The notes beneath the pieces are model-generated. The model saw nothing but the letters and a program-made list of their open reading frames with translations, made no database searches and was not told the DNA's origin. Positions 54,787-64,000 of a stretch of 64,000 nucleotides of DNA are shown here, piece by piece. The position numbers were made by a program, and so were the translations under genes. The stretch lies in the NCBI RefSeq assembly GCF_017826695.1, contig NZ_JAFFZW010000004.1:310001-374000 (forward strand), given 5' to 3'. Origin of the DNA: Pseudomonas alliivorans. GTDB lineage: Bacteria; Pseudomonadota; Gammaproteobacteria; Pseudomonadales; Pseudomonadaceae. The number at the start of each line of letters is the position of its first letter. The first letter of the stretch is position 1.

Positions 54787-56118
54787 TTGGATTGGCAAAC
54801 CCTGCTTAACCGCGAACGACTCGGCAAGACCCTGCACAGCCCCGAGGAACTGGGGCGCAGCCCATTTCACAAGGACCATGACCGCATCATCTTCTCAGGT
54901 GCCTTCCGGCGTCTGGGGCGCAAGACTCAGGTCCACCCGGTCTCAAGCAACGATCATATCCATACCCGCCTGACCCACTCGCTGGAAGTCAGTTGCGTGG
55001 GCCGATCGCTGGGCATGCGGGTCGGTGAAACTCTGCGCAGCGCCCTGCCCGAGTGGTGCGACCCCAGCGATCTGGGCATGGTGATTCAGTCGGCATGCCT
55101 GGCCCACGACATCGGCAATCCTCCCTTTGGGCATTCGGGCGAAGACGCGATCCGCAACTGGTTCAACCAGGCGGCTGGCCGCGGCTGGCTGGATGCGATG
55201 AGCGAAACCGAGCGCAACGACTTCCTTAACTTCGAAGGCAATGCCCAGGGTTTCCGCGTCCTCACCCAGCTGGAGTATCACCAGTTCGACGGAGGCACCC
55301 GACTGACCTACGCCACGCTGGGTACCTACCTGAAGTACCCGTGGACCGCACGGCATGCCGATTCGCTGGGCTACAAGAAGCACAAGTTCGGTTGCTATCA
55401 GAGCGAACTGCCAATTCTTGAACAGATTGCCAACAAGCTCGGTCTGCCACAGCTTGAGGAACAGCGCTGGGCACGTCACCCGCTCGTCTACCTGATGGAA
55501 GCCGCGGATGACATTTGCTATGCCCTGATCGACCTTGAGGACGGTCTGGAAATGGACCTTCTTGACTACGCCGAGGTGGAAGCCCTGCTGCTGGGGCTGG
55601 TCGGTGATGACCTGCCGGAAACTTACCGTCAACTGGGCCCGTCGGACTCACGACGACGCAAGCTGGCCATCCTGCGCGGCAAGGCCATCGAACACCTGAC
55701 CAACGCCGCAGCCCGCGCGTTCGTCGAACAGCAGGACGCCCTGCTGGCCGGTACGCTGCAGGGTGATCTGGTGGAGCACATGCACGGACCGGCCAAGCGC
55801 TGCGTGCTGAGCGCCAAGGACATGGCCCGCAAAAAGATCTTTCAGGACAAGCGCAAGACATTGCACGAGATCGGTGCCTACACCACGCTGGAAATTCTTC
55901 TCAATGCCTTCTGCGGCGCCGCAGTCGAACAATTCGGTGGACGCACGCCGTCGTTCAAGCACCGGCGCATTCTCGATCTGCTGGGCAACAGTGCACCCGA
56001 TCCAAAGGCACCGCTGCACGCGTCCTTTCTGCGCATGATCGACTTCATCGCCGGCATGACCGACAGCTACGCCACCGAGATGGCCAGAGAAATGACAGGC
56101 CGATCCGGACAGTTCTGA
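54787..56118 (+). CDS. dgt: Deoxyguanosinetriphosphate triphosphohydrolase-like protein
   Basis: This 443-residue HD-domain protein cleaves dNTPs to nucleoside and triphosphate. Motifs are [26 protein letters not shown] and [16 protein letters not shown], which hold the H..HD metal ligands. Start chosen at TTG 54787 ([14 protein letters not shown]) because GGAG lies 8 bases before it; GTG 54778 is too close to that site. A hairpin follows the stop. Confidence 0.93.
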   Translation: MDWQTLLNRERLGKTLHSPEELGRSPFHKDHDRIIFSGAFRRLGRKTQVHPVSSNDHIHTRLTHSLEVSCVGRSLGMRVGETLRSALPEWCDPSDLGMVIQSACLAHDIGNPPFGHSGEDAIRNWFNQAAGRGWLDAMSETERNDFLNFEGNAQGFRVLTQLEYHQFDGGTRLTYATLGTYLKYPWTARHADSLGYKKHKFGCYQSELPILEQIANKLGLPQLEEQRWARHPLVYLMEAADDICYALIDLEDGLEMDLLDYAEVEALLLGLVGDDLPETYRQLGPSDSRRRKLAILRGKAIEHLTNAAARAFVEQQDALLAGTLQGDLVEHMHGPAKRCVLSAKDMARKKIFQDKRKTLHEIGAYTTLEILLNAFCGAAVEQFGGRTPSFKHRRILDLLGNSAPDPKAPLHASFLRMIDFIAGMTDSYATEMAREMTGRSGQF

Positions 56119-56130
56119 GGAGGAGTCCGG

Positions 56131-56165
56131 GCGAGCAAAGCCACCTGAAACCGGTGCTTGCTCGC
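56131..56165 (+). terminator. Imperfect hairpin after dgt
   Basis: GCGAGCAA (56131-56138) pairs with TTGCTCGC (56158-56165), extended inward with bulges. It has no T-run, so termination may be weak or factor-dependent. Confidence 0.4.
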
Positions 56166-56377
56166 TTGGCCACGGCCTACTCCGCACTTCAACTTCAGAA
56201 ATGCCCTACACGCTTGCCAGAAGCGTCTTATCGCAGCGATTTCGACACCCCCCAATAATCCCGGCACTTCATGGCCGAACCGGTAAGCCATCCAGCTGCC
56301 TGCGGCACCTTCGGGAACCGCATGATACCTGTCGACCCGGCTCGAACCATCCCAGCGTCGTCTCAGCCGGAAACCTC

Positions 56378-56776
56378 ATGTCCAAGCACAGCCTGCGAAT
56401 TCTGCTGGTGGAGGATCACCCCTTTCAGTTGATCGCCACCCAGATCCTGCTCAACAACCAGGGGTATTTTCTATTGACCCCCGTCCTCACGGCAGCCGAA
56501 GCCATGGCCGCGATGGAACGCAGTCCCGAGCCCTACGACCTCATCCTGTGTGACCAGGGGCTGCCCGACCTGGAAGGTTTCGATCTTGTCGAACAGGCCT
56601 GGCAGCGCGGACTGATCCGCCACGCCGTACTGCTCAGCGGGCTGCCTGCACAGCAGCTGCTGGACCTCGAACAGCGTGCCATCCAGCGTGGTCTGCCGAT
56701 GCTGGGCTGCCTGAGCAAGCCTCTTGACGGCCCTGATCTCGTCAACCTGCTGAACGATGCACCCGGTTCGCGCTGA
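56378..56776 (+). CDS. Single-domain response regulator (REC only)
   Basis: This 132-residue protein starts at ATG 56378. It is one receiver domain with the acidic pair E12/D13 (LLVEDHPFQ), phospho-acceptor D59 (LILCDQGLP), the serine in VLLSGLP and K114 (LSKPLD). It has no output domain. It lies 327 bases before the BvgA-type regulator gene and may share or quench phosphate from the BvgS-type kinase. Confidence 0.9.
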   Translation: MSKHSLRILLVEDHPFQLIATQILLNNQGYFLLTPVLTAAEAMAAMERSPEPYDLILCDQGLPDLEGFDLVEQAWQRGLIRHAVLLSGLPAQQLLDLEQRAIQRGLPMLGCLSKPLDGPDLVNLLNDAPGSR

Positions 56777-57103
56777 CACATCACACCAAGCCGTCGCACT
56801 GCCCCACGCACGAACCGCCTCGTGATGACTCATTACACACCCAACGTCGTAGGAATAATACGGCAAACACGACGGCTAATTCCCAAACGCAATAAACACG
56901 GTATAAAACCCTAACTAACACCCAGAATAAAGCGCGAAATCTTTTTAAACACACAGCGTTCAAAGTAGGCATTTACGTACTCCGAGACTCTAATTACTGT
57001 AGGAACTTTCCTATATATACTTGCCGACCACGTCTCTTCATGGGCCTGCCCGAACATCTGAGCTAAGGTGCGCGCTTTCTTCGCTGCTTGTATGGATTTA
57101 AAT
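56777..57103 (+). promoter_or_regulatory. AT-rich intergenic region before the bvgA-type gene
   Basis: 327 bases without a gene and clearly more AT-rich than its flanks. It holds the inverted heptad at 57000-57013 and a possible -10 (TATACT, 57016-57021) with a poor -35, the pattern of an activator-dependent promoter. Confidence 0.5.
57000..57013. promoter_or_regulatory. Inverted heptad, possible BvgA-type binding site
   Basis: TAGGAAC-TTTCCTA: TAGGAA and TTCCTA form a 14-base inverted repeat. TTTCCTA equals the Bordetella BvgA heptad (TTTC(C/T)TA, from memory). It overlaps the -35 area of the downstream promoter and lies 90 bases before the bvgA-type gene. Confidence 0.5.
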
Positions 57104-57730
57104 ATGAACTCAGTTTTTATCATCGACGACCACCCTGTTGTTCGACTGGCCGTGAGAATGCTGCTGGAGAACGAGAACTACGAGGTCGTCGGTGAAACCG
57201 ATAATGGCGTTGACGCCATGCAGATGGTTCGCGAATGCATGCCCGACCTGATCATCCTGGACATCAGCATTCCCAAGCTCGACGGCCTGGAGGTACTGGC
57301 CCGCTTCAACACCATGGGTCTGCCTTCGAAAATTCTGGTCCTCACTTCACAGACCCCAAAGCTGTTCGCCATTCGCTGCATGCAATCGGGTGCGGCGGGT
57401 TACGTCTGCAAACAGGAAGACCTGAGTGAATTGCTCAGTTCGGTGAAAGCGGTATTATCCGGCTACAATTACTTCCCCAGCCAGGCATTGACGCCTGCTG
57501 TTCGCGAAGATGGTCAGCCGAGTGAAATCGAGTTGTTCAAACTGGTCAACGATCGCGAACTGATGGTCTTGCAACTGTTTGCCCAGGGTCGCTCCAACAA
57601 GGAGATCGCCAAGGGCATGTTTCTCAGTAACAAGACGGTCAGCACTTACAAGACACGACTGATGCAAAAACTGAAAACCAGGACCTTGGTAGATCTTATC
57701 GAGATGGCGAAACGCAACGCGCTAGTGTGA
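57104..57730 (+). CDS. BvgA/RocA-type response regulator (NarL/LuxR family)
   Basis: This 208-residue protein has a receiver domain (D8/D9 in FIIDDHPVV, phospho-acceptor D53 in LIILDISIPKLDG, K103 region) and a LuxR helix-turn-helix (LMVLQLFAQGRSNKEIAKGM, then SNKTVSTYKTRL). It strongly resembles RocA1 of P. aeruginosa and BvgA. ATG 57104 is chosen; ATG 57092 is an alternative, and neither has a strong ribosome site. The kinase gene follows 8 bases later. Confidence 0.93.
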   Translation: MNSVFIIDDHPVVRLAVRMLLENENYEVVGETDNGVDAMQMVRECMPDLIILDISIPKLDGLEVLARFNTMGLPSKILVLTSQTPKLFAIRCMQSGAAGYVCKQEDLSELLSSVKAVLSGYNYFPSQALTPAVREDGQPSEIELFKLVNDRELMVLQLFAQGRSNKEIAKGMFLSNKTVSTYKTRLMQKLKTRTLVDLIEMAKRNALV

Positions 57731-57738
57731 GAGACCGG

Positions 57739-60700
57739 ATGTCCAAGCGCTTCAAACAACTTCTGATACTGGCCACAAGCCTTTGCCTGAGCTGGGGTCT
57801 ACTCGCCCGCCTGGAGGCCGCCGACCAATACACCCTGCTCGGCCGCTCGAGCCCGGCGCACATGGATGTGAAGCTGGACGGCAAACAATGGCAGTGGGTT
57901 CGCAGCAAACGCGAGCTGATCCTCGGCACCTCTGCACCCGACTACCCACCTTTCGACATCACCATTTCCGGCAATGATTACGAAGGCATAACCGCCGATT
58001 ACGCCGGCATCATTTCCCGGACGCTGGACCTGCCTGTCAGGGTTCAGCGCTTCGAAACCCGCGACGCGGCAATGAAAGCGCTCGTGAGCGGACAGATAGA
58101 CATGCTGGGGACCGCCAACGGTTTCGAAGCCAGGGAACGCAACATCAAGCTGACCCATCCCTACTCGGTGGATCAGCCGGTGCTGGTCACACGCATTGGT
58201 GAAACACGCCCGCTGACCGAAGGCCTGAAGGGGCTGCGTCTGAGCATGGTCTATCACTACCTGCCGCTGGACGAGGTCAGGGCGACCTATCCTGACGCGA
58301 CCATCGACACCTACCCGTCCTTTCAAAACGCGATCAACGCCGTGGCCTTCAACCAGGCCGATGTGTTTCTCGGCGATACCATTTCCACCCAGTACATCAT
58401 CAACAGGGGTTACCTGAACAATGTACAAATGGCCAATTTCGGCAAGCACGAAGCCAACGGATTCAGCTTTGCCATCAGCAATGAAAACCCGCAACTGCTG
58501 GACGTCATCAACCAGACGCTCAAGGCCATTCCGGTCGATGAGCGCATCGATATCTCCAAGCGCTGGAGCGCTGGCAGCGATCTGCTGCTGACCGACCAGA
58601 AGCTGCAACTCACACAACGGGAAGAGCGCTGGATCGCCCAGAACCCGACTGTGCGGGTTCTGGTCAACGAAGCCTACGCGCCTCTGACCTTCTTCGATGC
58701 CAATGGCACGTTTCGAGGGATCACGGCCGAGCTTCTGGAACTGGTGCGGCTGCGCACTGGAATCAACTTCGAAGTCATCCGCTCTGCAAGCCTTGCCGAC
58801 ATGATCAATCAGGTCAGCCAGGGTCAGGCGGACATGATCGGGGCGCTGGACGCCAGCGACGAGCGTGAGGACCGTCTGAGCTTCAGCCGTCCTTACATCG
58901 ACAATTCGTTTGTGCTGGTGACGCGCAAGGAAGCGGGCTCGCCGTCGCACCTTGAAAACCTCGGCAAAAAACGCCTCGCGGTCACTCAGGGCAGCGCATT
59001 GCTGAGCTGGATGCAACGTGAGCATCCCGAGATCGTGACAGTCGAAGTCGACAACCCTTTCCAGGCGCTGGACATGCTGGCAATCGGCAGAACCGAGGCT
59101 GCTGCGACATCACTGCTCAGTGCCAATTATTTTCTGTCTTCCGGCATCTTCGGCGAGCGCCTGCAGATCACTGCCACCACCGGAGAAGATCCGGCACTGA
59201 TCTCCATGGCCACCTCACGCAACGCGACAGAACTGAGCTCGATTCTGGACAAGGCGCTGGCCAGCATCGCGCCCCAGGAGCTGGCCGTGATCAACAACCG
59301 ATGGCGTTCCTACGCACCTGCAGGTGCCAACTGGCATGATTATCGACGCCTGATCTACCAGATCATTACCGGTGCCGGCCTTTTACTGATCGGTTTGCTG
59401 GTCTGGAATGCCTACATGCGACGCCAGATCAAACAGCGCGAGGCTGCCGAGCGAGCGCTGGGTGACCAGTTCGAATTCATGAGAGCGCTGGTCGACGGCA
59501 CCCCCCATCCGATCTATGTGCGTGACCGTGAGGGCCTGCTGCGCATGTGCAACGACAGCTACCTCACTTCATTTTCAGCGCAACGCGAGGACATCATCGA
59601 CAAGAGCGCCACCGAAGGTGTGCTGGGCAACGAATTCGAGGCAAGGGAATACGCTGCCGATTATCAGCGGGTCATGGCTACCAATACCGCTCTGGTTCAG
59701 GATCGCACGCTGCATATCGGCGAACGGAAGCTGACCATCTACCACTGGATCCTGCCGTTCCGGGATTCACTGGGCGAGGTACAGGGCATCATTGGCGGCT
59801 GGATCGATATCAGCGAACGGCGACAGCTCATAGAAGATCTGCAGACTGCCAAGGAGCAGGCCGATGCGGCCAACCGGGCCAAGAGCACCTTCCTGGCCAC
59901 CATGAGCCACGAAATCAGGACCCCCATGAACGCCGTTATCGGCATGCTCGAACTGGCACTCAAACGCGCCGACCAGGGGGAACTGGACCGTTCGGCCATT
60001 GAAGTCGCCTACGGTTCGGCGAAGGAGCTGCTGGACCTTATCGGCGATATTCTCGACATCGCCCGGATCGAGTCCGGCCGACTGACCCTGAATCCCGAAC
60101 GCGCCAACCTGCGTCAACTGGTGGAGTCGGTGGTCAGGGTATTCGACGGGCTCGCCCGACAGAAGAACCTGACACTGGCGCTGGAACTGGACAGCCGCAT
60201 CAACACCGACGTGCTCGTGGATCCGCTGCGCTTCAAGCAGATCCTTTCCAATCTGGTCAGCAACGCCATCAAGTTCACGCAAAAGGGCCAGGTCAGAATC
60301 AGCCTGCAAACGGAGGACCTGACCGACTCACAGCACCTGCAACTGCACCTGACCGTGCAGGACAGCGGCATCGGTATCAGCCTGCCTGACCAGGAGCGCC
60401 TGTTCGAACCTTTCGCCCAGGTGGACAGCAACGGTCAGATGGCACGCACGGGAGCAGGTCTGGGACTGGTGATCTGCCGCAGCCTGTGCGAGATGATGGG
60501 CGGCACTCTGACGCTGGACAGCGAGCCGGGGCAAGGCACGCAGATCAACATGCACCTGGTGCTGACTTCACTCGATCCGGCAGCCCATGTGCCGGTTCAA
60601 CAGCCTCCTGCACCGACGCCTCACCATATCCTGCATATCCTGATTGTCGATGATCATCCCGCCAACAGGCTGCTGCTCTGTGAGCAGCTCGGGTTTCTGG

Positions 60701-61377
60701 GCCATCACTGCGAAGTCGCCGAAAACGGTGCGCTGGGGCTTGAGTGCTGGTTGCAGAATCGCTTTGACCTGGTGGTTGCCGATTGCAACATGCCGGTCAT
60801 GAACGGTTACGACCTGACGCGGGCCATCAGGACGCAGGAACACTCTCGCGATCTTCAGCCCTGCACGATATGGGGATTCACGGCCAACGCCCAGCAGGAG
60901 GAAATTCAGCGCTGCCGGGAAGCGGGCATGGATGACTGCCTGTTCAAACCCATCAGCCTCAGTCTGCTCAGCGACAGGCTGGCACTGCTTTCACCGCTGA
61001 CGCGCCCCACACTTGCGTTCAGTCCGGGCAGCGTCAGCCAACTCACCGGTAACCGTCCCGAAATGGTCAGGCGCCTGCTGACCGAACTGTTGCGCAGCAA
61101 CCGGGAGGATCGCCAGTCGCTCGCGACCCGTATGCTTGAAGGGCACATGGACGAGATTCGTGACATCGCCCACCGGATCAAGGGCGCTGCACGCATCATC
61201 AGCGCTTCTCGCGTGGTGGACGCCTGCAATACGCTTGAACAGGCGTGCGAGCCCGGCACCAGTGAAGCACAACTTCGCGCCTGTCATCAGGCAGTGGACA
61301 GCGCCATGCTCGAGCTTGAAAGAGCGTTGAGCGCGCAGCAGGAAGAATCCGGCATGCCAGGAAAGGCAGATTGTTGA
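57739..61377 (+). CDS. BvgS/RocS-type hybrid sensor kinase
   Basis: This 1212-residue protein has the full BvgS order. A signal peptide (1-27) leads two periplasmic Venus-flytrap domains (about 55-275 and 290-520). A membrane helix (IITGAGLLLIGLLVWNAYM, near 545) is followed by a PAS domain (about 580-700). Then come HisKA with H724 (ATMSHEIRTPMNAVIG), an HATPase (NLVSNAIKF and GAGLGLVICRS), a receiver with D1015 (VVADCNMPVMNG) and an Hpt with H1145 (DIAHRIKGAARI). All relay residues are present. It should phosphorylate the adjacent BvgA-type regulator; the signal is unknown. Confidence 0.95.
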   Translation: MSKRFKQLLILATSLCLSWGLLARLEAADQYTLLGRSSPAHMDVKLDGKQWQWVRSKRELILGTSAPDYPPFDITISGNDYEGITADYAGIISRTLDLPVRVQRFETRDAAMKALVSGQIDMLGTANGFEARERNIKLTHPYSVDQPVLVTRIGETRPLTEGLKGLRLSMVYHYLPLDEVRATYPDATIDTYPSFQNAINAVAFNQADVFLGDTISTQYIINRGYLNNVQMANFGKHEANGFSFAISNENPQLLDVINQTLKAIPVDERIDISKRWSAGSDLLLTDQKLQLTQREERWIAQNPTVRVLVNEAYAPLTFFDANGTFRGITAELLELVRLRTGINFEVIRSASLADMINQVSQGQADMIGALDASDEREDRLSFSRPYIDNSFVLVTRKEAGSPSHLENLGKKRLAVTQGSALLSWMQREHPEIVTVEVDNPFQALDMLAIGRTEAAATSLLSANYFLSSGIFGERLQITATTGEDPALISMATSRNATELSSILDKALASIAPQELAVINNRWRSYAPAGANWHDYRRLIYQIITGAGLLLIGLLVWNAYMRRQIKQREAAERALGDQFEFMRALVDGTPHPIYVRDREGLLRMCNDSYLTSFSAQREDIIDKSATEGVLGNEFEAREYAADYQRVMATNTALVQDRTLHIGERKLTIYHWILPFRDSLGEVQGIIGGWIDISERRQLIEDLQTAKEQADAANRAKSTFLATMSHEIRTPMNAVIGMLELALKRADQGELDRSAIEVAYGSAKELLDLIGDILDIARIESGRLTLNPERANLRQLVESVVRVFDGLARQKNLTLALELDSRINTDVLVDPLRFKQILSNLVSNAIKFTQKGQVRISLQTEDLTDSQHLQLHLTVQDSGIGISLPDQERLFEPFAQVDSNGQMARTGAGLGLVICRSLCEMMGGTLTLDSEPGQGTQINMHLVLTSLDPAAHVPVQQPPAPTPHHILHILIVDDHPANRLLLCEQLGFLGHHCEVAENGALGLECWLQNRFDLVVADCNMPVMNGYDLTRAIRTQEHSRDLQPCTIWGFTANAQQEEIQRCREAGMDDCLFKPISLSLLSDRLALLSPLTRPTLAFSPGSVSQLTGNRPEMVRRLLTELLRSNREDRQSLATRMLEGHMDEIRDIAHRIKGAARIISASRVVDACNTLEQACEPGTSEAQLRACHQAVDSAMLELERALSAQQEESGMPGKADC

Positions 61378-61440
61378 GCGGCAAGCAGAATGGACAGGAA
61401 AGTGCGACGCAGGAAGGGAGGATAAACGGGGGAAGAACAA

Positions 61441-61464
61441 GGAAGCAGGCCTGAGCCTGCTTCC
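61441..61464. terminator. Hairpin between kinase gene and yggL
   Basis: GGAAGCAGGC (61441-61450) pairs with GCCTGCTTCC (61455-61464) over CTGA. It lies between converging genes and has only a weak T-run on either side. Confidence 0.6.
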
Positions 61465-61471
61465 TGAAACA

Positions 61472-61816
61472 TCAGGCAACCGGGTTGATTTCTTTTTCCG
61501 GGTACCAGACGTCGATCAGCGGGCTGACAGTCACTTCTGTCAGTTCGCTGCGGCCCTTGAGCCAGGCTTCAACGGCAGCGCGCTGCTCTTCGCTGACCGA
61601 GCCACGCTTGCTCAGGCAAACCAGACCGAAGTCATCGCCGCCAACATAGCCAAGACCGTTGGCTTCCATTGCTTCTTTCAGGAAAGCGTCGAGGAAGGCG
61701 TCGATTGCCTGGTCATCCAGCTCTTGCTTGAAGTCCAGGTTCAGCTCAAAACCCAGCTCCTGAAATTCATCGACGCAGAGTTTTTTGCGCAGACGGCGGG
61801 AACGGTTCGTAGCCAT
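61472..61816 (-). CDS. yggL: YggL-family ribosome-associated protein (DUF469)
   Basis: This 114-residue protein starts at ATG 61816 (MATNRSRRLRKKLCVDEFQE). It has the YggL pattern GFELNLDFKQELDDQAIDAF and NGLGYVGGDDFGLVCLSKRG. In E. coli YggL binds the 50S subunit. The longer frame to 61930 lacks a ribosome site. Confidence 0.93.
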   Translation of the reverse strand: MATNRSRRLRKKLCVDEFQELGFELNLDFKQELDDQAIDAFLDAFLKEAMEANGLGYVGGDDFGLVCLSKRGSVSEEQRAAVEAWLKGRSELTEVTVSPLIDVWYPEKEINPVA

Positions 61817-62175
61817 GGGACAATCCTCATCAGTAAATATCGGGCGGCACTTTACCAGTTCGAGCAGGTAAAAGCCCGATAAATGAAGGCTGGAAGCAAT
61901 GTTCGATGCGTTGTCTGGCAGATGGGGCATGCTGGAAAAAAAATAGCGGTTTCAGGACGGCTGCCCCATCACATGCGCCCCCTGCTTGGGGCATAATGCC
62001 GCCGGTTGCAGGCGTTGACCCTTGGCATCACGAAAACCCTGCACATTCAATCGTCAATCTTCGCCTGTTCGCTATAGTTGTTCGCAGTTGGCGTTGTTAT
62101 TCCAATATTCAGAATTACCGAGGGAATTCATCCATGCCCTCTTTTTTGTTTCCCCTCTTGCAGTAGGGTTTATTC
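61817..62175. promoter_or_regulatory. Divergent intergenic region yggL / dacB
   Basis: 359 bases with promoters for both directions. A TATAGT near 62070 and a TTGACC near 62017 are possible boxes but are not spaced as one promoter. No gene or RNA was recognised. Confidence 0.35.
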
Positions 62176-63645
62176 ATGATCAAGTCGTTCCGCCCTTTTC
62201 TGATCGCTTCATTGCTCCTGCCACTGGCCCTCTCCGCGAACGCGGCCGTCATCAACACCACACTTTCCCCCAAGGTCCAGCAGGCACTCAAGGCCAGCAA
62301 ACTTGGCGATGATGCATTGTCGCTGGTCATGTTGCCGCTTAACGGCCCTGGCACACCGACGGTGTTCAACGCCGATGTGTCGGTGAACCCGGCCTCGACC
62401 ATGAAACTGATCACAACCTATGCAGCGCTGGAAATTCTCGGGCCTACCCATCAATGGAAAACCGAGTTCTTCACCGACGGCACTCTGAGCAACGGCGTGC
62501 TGCGCGGCAACCTGTACCTCAAGGGCGGCGGCGACCCCAAGCTGAATATGGAAAAGCTCTGGCTGTTGATGCGCGACCTGCGCGCCAATGGCGTCCAGCA
62601 GGTGACCGGTGATCTGGTGCTGGATCGCAGCCACTTCGTGCAGCCGCAACTGCCCGTCTTCAACGATGATGGCAATGACGACAACAAGCCATTCCTGGTC
62701 AAGCCTGATTCGCTGATGGTCAACCTCAAGGCGCTGCGCTTTGTCACCCGCAACGATGATGGCCGTATTCTGGTCTCGGTGGAGCCGCCCATCGCCACCA
62801 TCCGGATCGACAATCAGGTCAAGGCTGTCGCATCGAAACAATGCACAGGTGATGTGCGTTACAACCCGGTAACCCAGCCTGATGGCAGCGTCAATGTGAC
62901 GGTGACCGGACAACTGGGCAATGGCTGCAACTCCCAGACCTACCTGTCGCTGCTTGATCACCCGACCTACGCTGCCGGTGCCGTGCGCGCCATCTGGCAG
63001 GAACTGGGCGGCACCATTCTGGGCAAAAACCGCGTCGACGTAGTGCCTTCCAGCGCCAAGCTGCTGGCCAAGGCATTTTCCCCCGACCTGGTCGAAGTCA
63101 TCCGTGACATCAACAAATACAGCAACAACACCATGGCTCAACAGTTGTTTCTCAGCCTTGGCGAAGAATTCCGCAGTGACGCCGACGGCGATGATGCCAA
63201 GGCCGCGCAACGGGTGATTCGAGGCTGGCTGGCCAAAAAAGGCATCACCGCACCGCATCTGGTGATGGAAAACGGTTCAGGCCTGTCGCGGGCCGAACGG
63301 GTCAGCGCCCGTGAAATGGCGGTCATCCTTCAAGCCGCGTGGCGCAGCCCGTACGCCGCTGAGTTCATGAGCTCCATGCCGCTCGCCGGCATGGATGGCA
63401 CCATGCGTAAACGGTTGAAACGCACGCCGCTGCTCGGCGAGGCGCACATCAAGACCGGTACGCTCAATACCGTGCGCGCCATTGCAGGCTTCAGCCGCGA
63501 CAGCAACGGCAACACCTGGGCAGTCGTGGCGATCCTCAACGATCCACGTCCGTTCGGTGCCTCGTCGGTACTCGACGAAGTGCTGGTCGACCTTTACCGC
63601 CAGCCCAAGCTGAGCAATACCACGGTGTCGATCCAGCAGCCCTGA
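62176..63645 (+). CDS. dacB: D-alanyl-D-alanine carboxypeptidase/endopeptidase (PBP4)
   Basis: This 489-residue peptidase S13 protein has a signal peptide (MIKSFRPFLIASLLLPLALS, cleavage near ANA). The serine motif STMK lies in NPASTMKLITTYAALE, SxN in YSNNTMAQQLF and KTG in HIKTGTLNTVRA. It trims peptidoglycan cross-links in the periplasm; in P. aeruginosa its loss induces AmpC. The ribosome site is weak. Confidence 0.96.
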   Translation: MIKSFRPFLIASLLLPLALSANAAVINTTLSPKVQQALKASKLGDDALSLVMLPLNGPGTPTVFNADVSVNPASTMKLITTYAALEILGPTHQWKTEFFTDGTLSNGVLRGNLYLKGGGDPKLNMEKLWLLMRDLRANGVQQVTGDLVLDRSHFVQPQLPVFNDDGNDDNKPFLVKPDSLMVNLKALRFVTRNDDGRILVSVEPPIATIRIDNQVKAVASKQCTGDVRYNPVTQPDGSVNVTVTGQLGNGCNSQTYLSLLDHPTYAAGAVRAIWQELGGTILGKNRVDVVPSSAKLLAKAFSPDLVEVIRDINKYSNNTMAQQLFLSLGEEFRSDADGDDAKAAQRVIRGWLAKKGITAPHLVMENGSGLSRAERVSAREMAVILQAAWRSPYAAEFMSSMPLAGMDGTMRKRLKRTPLLGEAHIKTGTLNTVRAIAGFSRDSNGNTWAVVAILNDPRPFGASSVLDEVLVDLYRQPKLSNTTVSIQQP

Positions 63646-63682
63646 GCCACGCCCGACCAGAACGAGCAGGCGCTGAAACGGA

Positions 63683-64000
63683 TCAGGCCTGCTCTGGCTC
63701 CACCTTGTCCCTGCCCGCCTGCTTGGCGGCGTAGACCCCGGAGTCGGCACGCAGCAGCATCGCATCGACGCCCTCGCCTTCTCGCCAGCTGGCTATTCCG
63801 AAGCTGGCTGTCACCCGGCCCACGCCCTCGATGCCCGCCCTGTTCAGCTCTTCGCGAAGGCTCAGCGCCAACTGATACGCCTGGGCACCCTGAGTGCCGG
63901 GGCACAGCACCATGAATTCCTCCCCACCCAGCCGACAGAACACGTCATCCGTGCGCAAACGATGCGTGATGCGTTGCGAGAGGGCCTTGAGCACCTGATC
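63683..64000 (-). CDS. GGDEF-domain diguanylate cyclase, C-terminal part (cut by window edge)
   Basis: The frame runs in from beyond base 64000 and ends at 63683. It contains GGEEF (CRLGGEEFMVLCPGTQG), the I-site-side residues before it, and the C-terminal VTASFGIASWREGEG and LLRADSGVYAAKQAGRDKVE. GGEEF is an active-type cyclase signature, so it should make c-di-GMP. The N-terminal sensor is outside the window. Confidence 0.92.
   Translation of the reverse strand, partial: DQVLKALSQRITHRLRTDDVFCRLGGEEFMVLCPGTQGAQAYQLALSLREELNRAGIEGVGRVTASFGIASWREGEGVDAMLLRADSGVYAAKQAGRDKVEPEQA

Noticed and set aside
57799..59025. 408-codon leftward frame inside the sensor kinase gene
   Set aside because: Antisense to the flytrap domains of the kinase; no signature.

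Overview
The window is chromosomal DNA of a fluorescent Pseudomonas, most likely of the P. syringae group. The evidence is the translation/IHF block (thrS-infC-rpmI-rplT-pheS-pheT-ihfA-MerR-tRNA-Pro), a DpkA enzyme very like the P. syringae one, Pseudomonas small-protein families (DUF1654, DUF6555-like), REP elements with a GTGGGA..GGCTTGCC core, and about 60% GC with GC-ending codons. There are no rRNA genes and no CRISPR array.

Layout. 1-2.1 kb: the start of a chemotaxis receptor, then the decayed integrase of a lost mobile element beside tRNA-Pro. 2.1-9.6 kb: translation genes read leftward, including infC with a non-canonical ATT start. 9.9-11.6 kb: small exported proteins and a cold-shock gene. 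11.6-18.7 kb: a ribose operon (rbsBACRKD) ending in an exported nucleoside hydrolase, with a perfect palindromic operator before rbsB. 18.8-22.8 kb: small conserved genes, map with a ParD-like partner, a possible LexA-controlled small gene, and dpkA. 23-31 kb: an orphan FecR-type gene, a Fur-like winged helix, a KefC-type antiporter and an Emr-type tripartite efflux operon. 31-36 kb: a glycosyltransferase, molybdenum cofactor genes (moaB-moeA, mobA) and an RluA-type enzyme. 36-50 kb: a quinate/shikimate to protocatechuate to beta-ketoadipate catabolic region (aroE-like, TetR, quiC1, transporters, OprD porin, pcaQHGKBC). 50-56 kb: a thioredoxin-like protein, a PAP2-like protein, an acyltransferase, elaB/yqjE/yqjK, an EAL protein and dgt. 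56-61.4 kb: a receiver-only protein plus a BvgA/BvgS-type phosphorelay. 61.4-64 kb: yggL, dacB and the end of a GGDEF protein.

How the genes work together. QuiC1 makes protocatechuate from dehydroshikimate, PcaHG opens the ring, and PcaB and PcaC carry it toward the enol-lactone. PcaK, a second MFS protein and the OprD porin supply substrate. Three candidate operators fit this: two PcaR-like 15-mers (before quiC1 and before the porin) and one PcaQ-like site between pcaQ and pcaH. pcaD, pcaIJ, pcaF and pcaR are not in the window, and pcaD is missing from its usual place between pcaB and pcaC. The ribose operon plus exported nucleoside hydrolase suggests scavenging of ribose from extracellular nucleosides.

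I found no wholly unknown multi-gene system. The most interesting signals are regulatory: a LexA-like box on a 63-codon gene, a long palindrome before the ParD-like/map pair, an inverted heptad before the bvgA-type gene, and the pca operators. All coordinates and motifs were read by eye; no database search was run.
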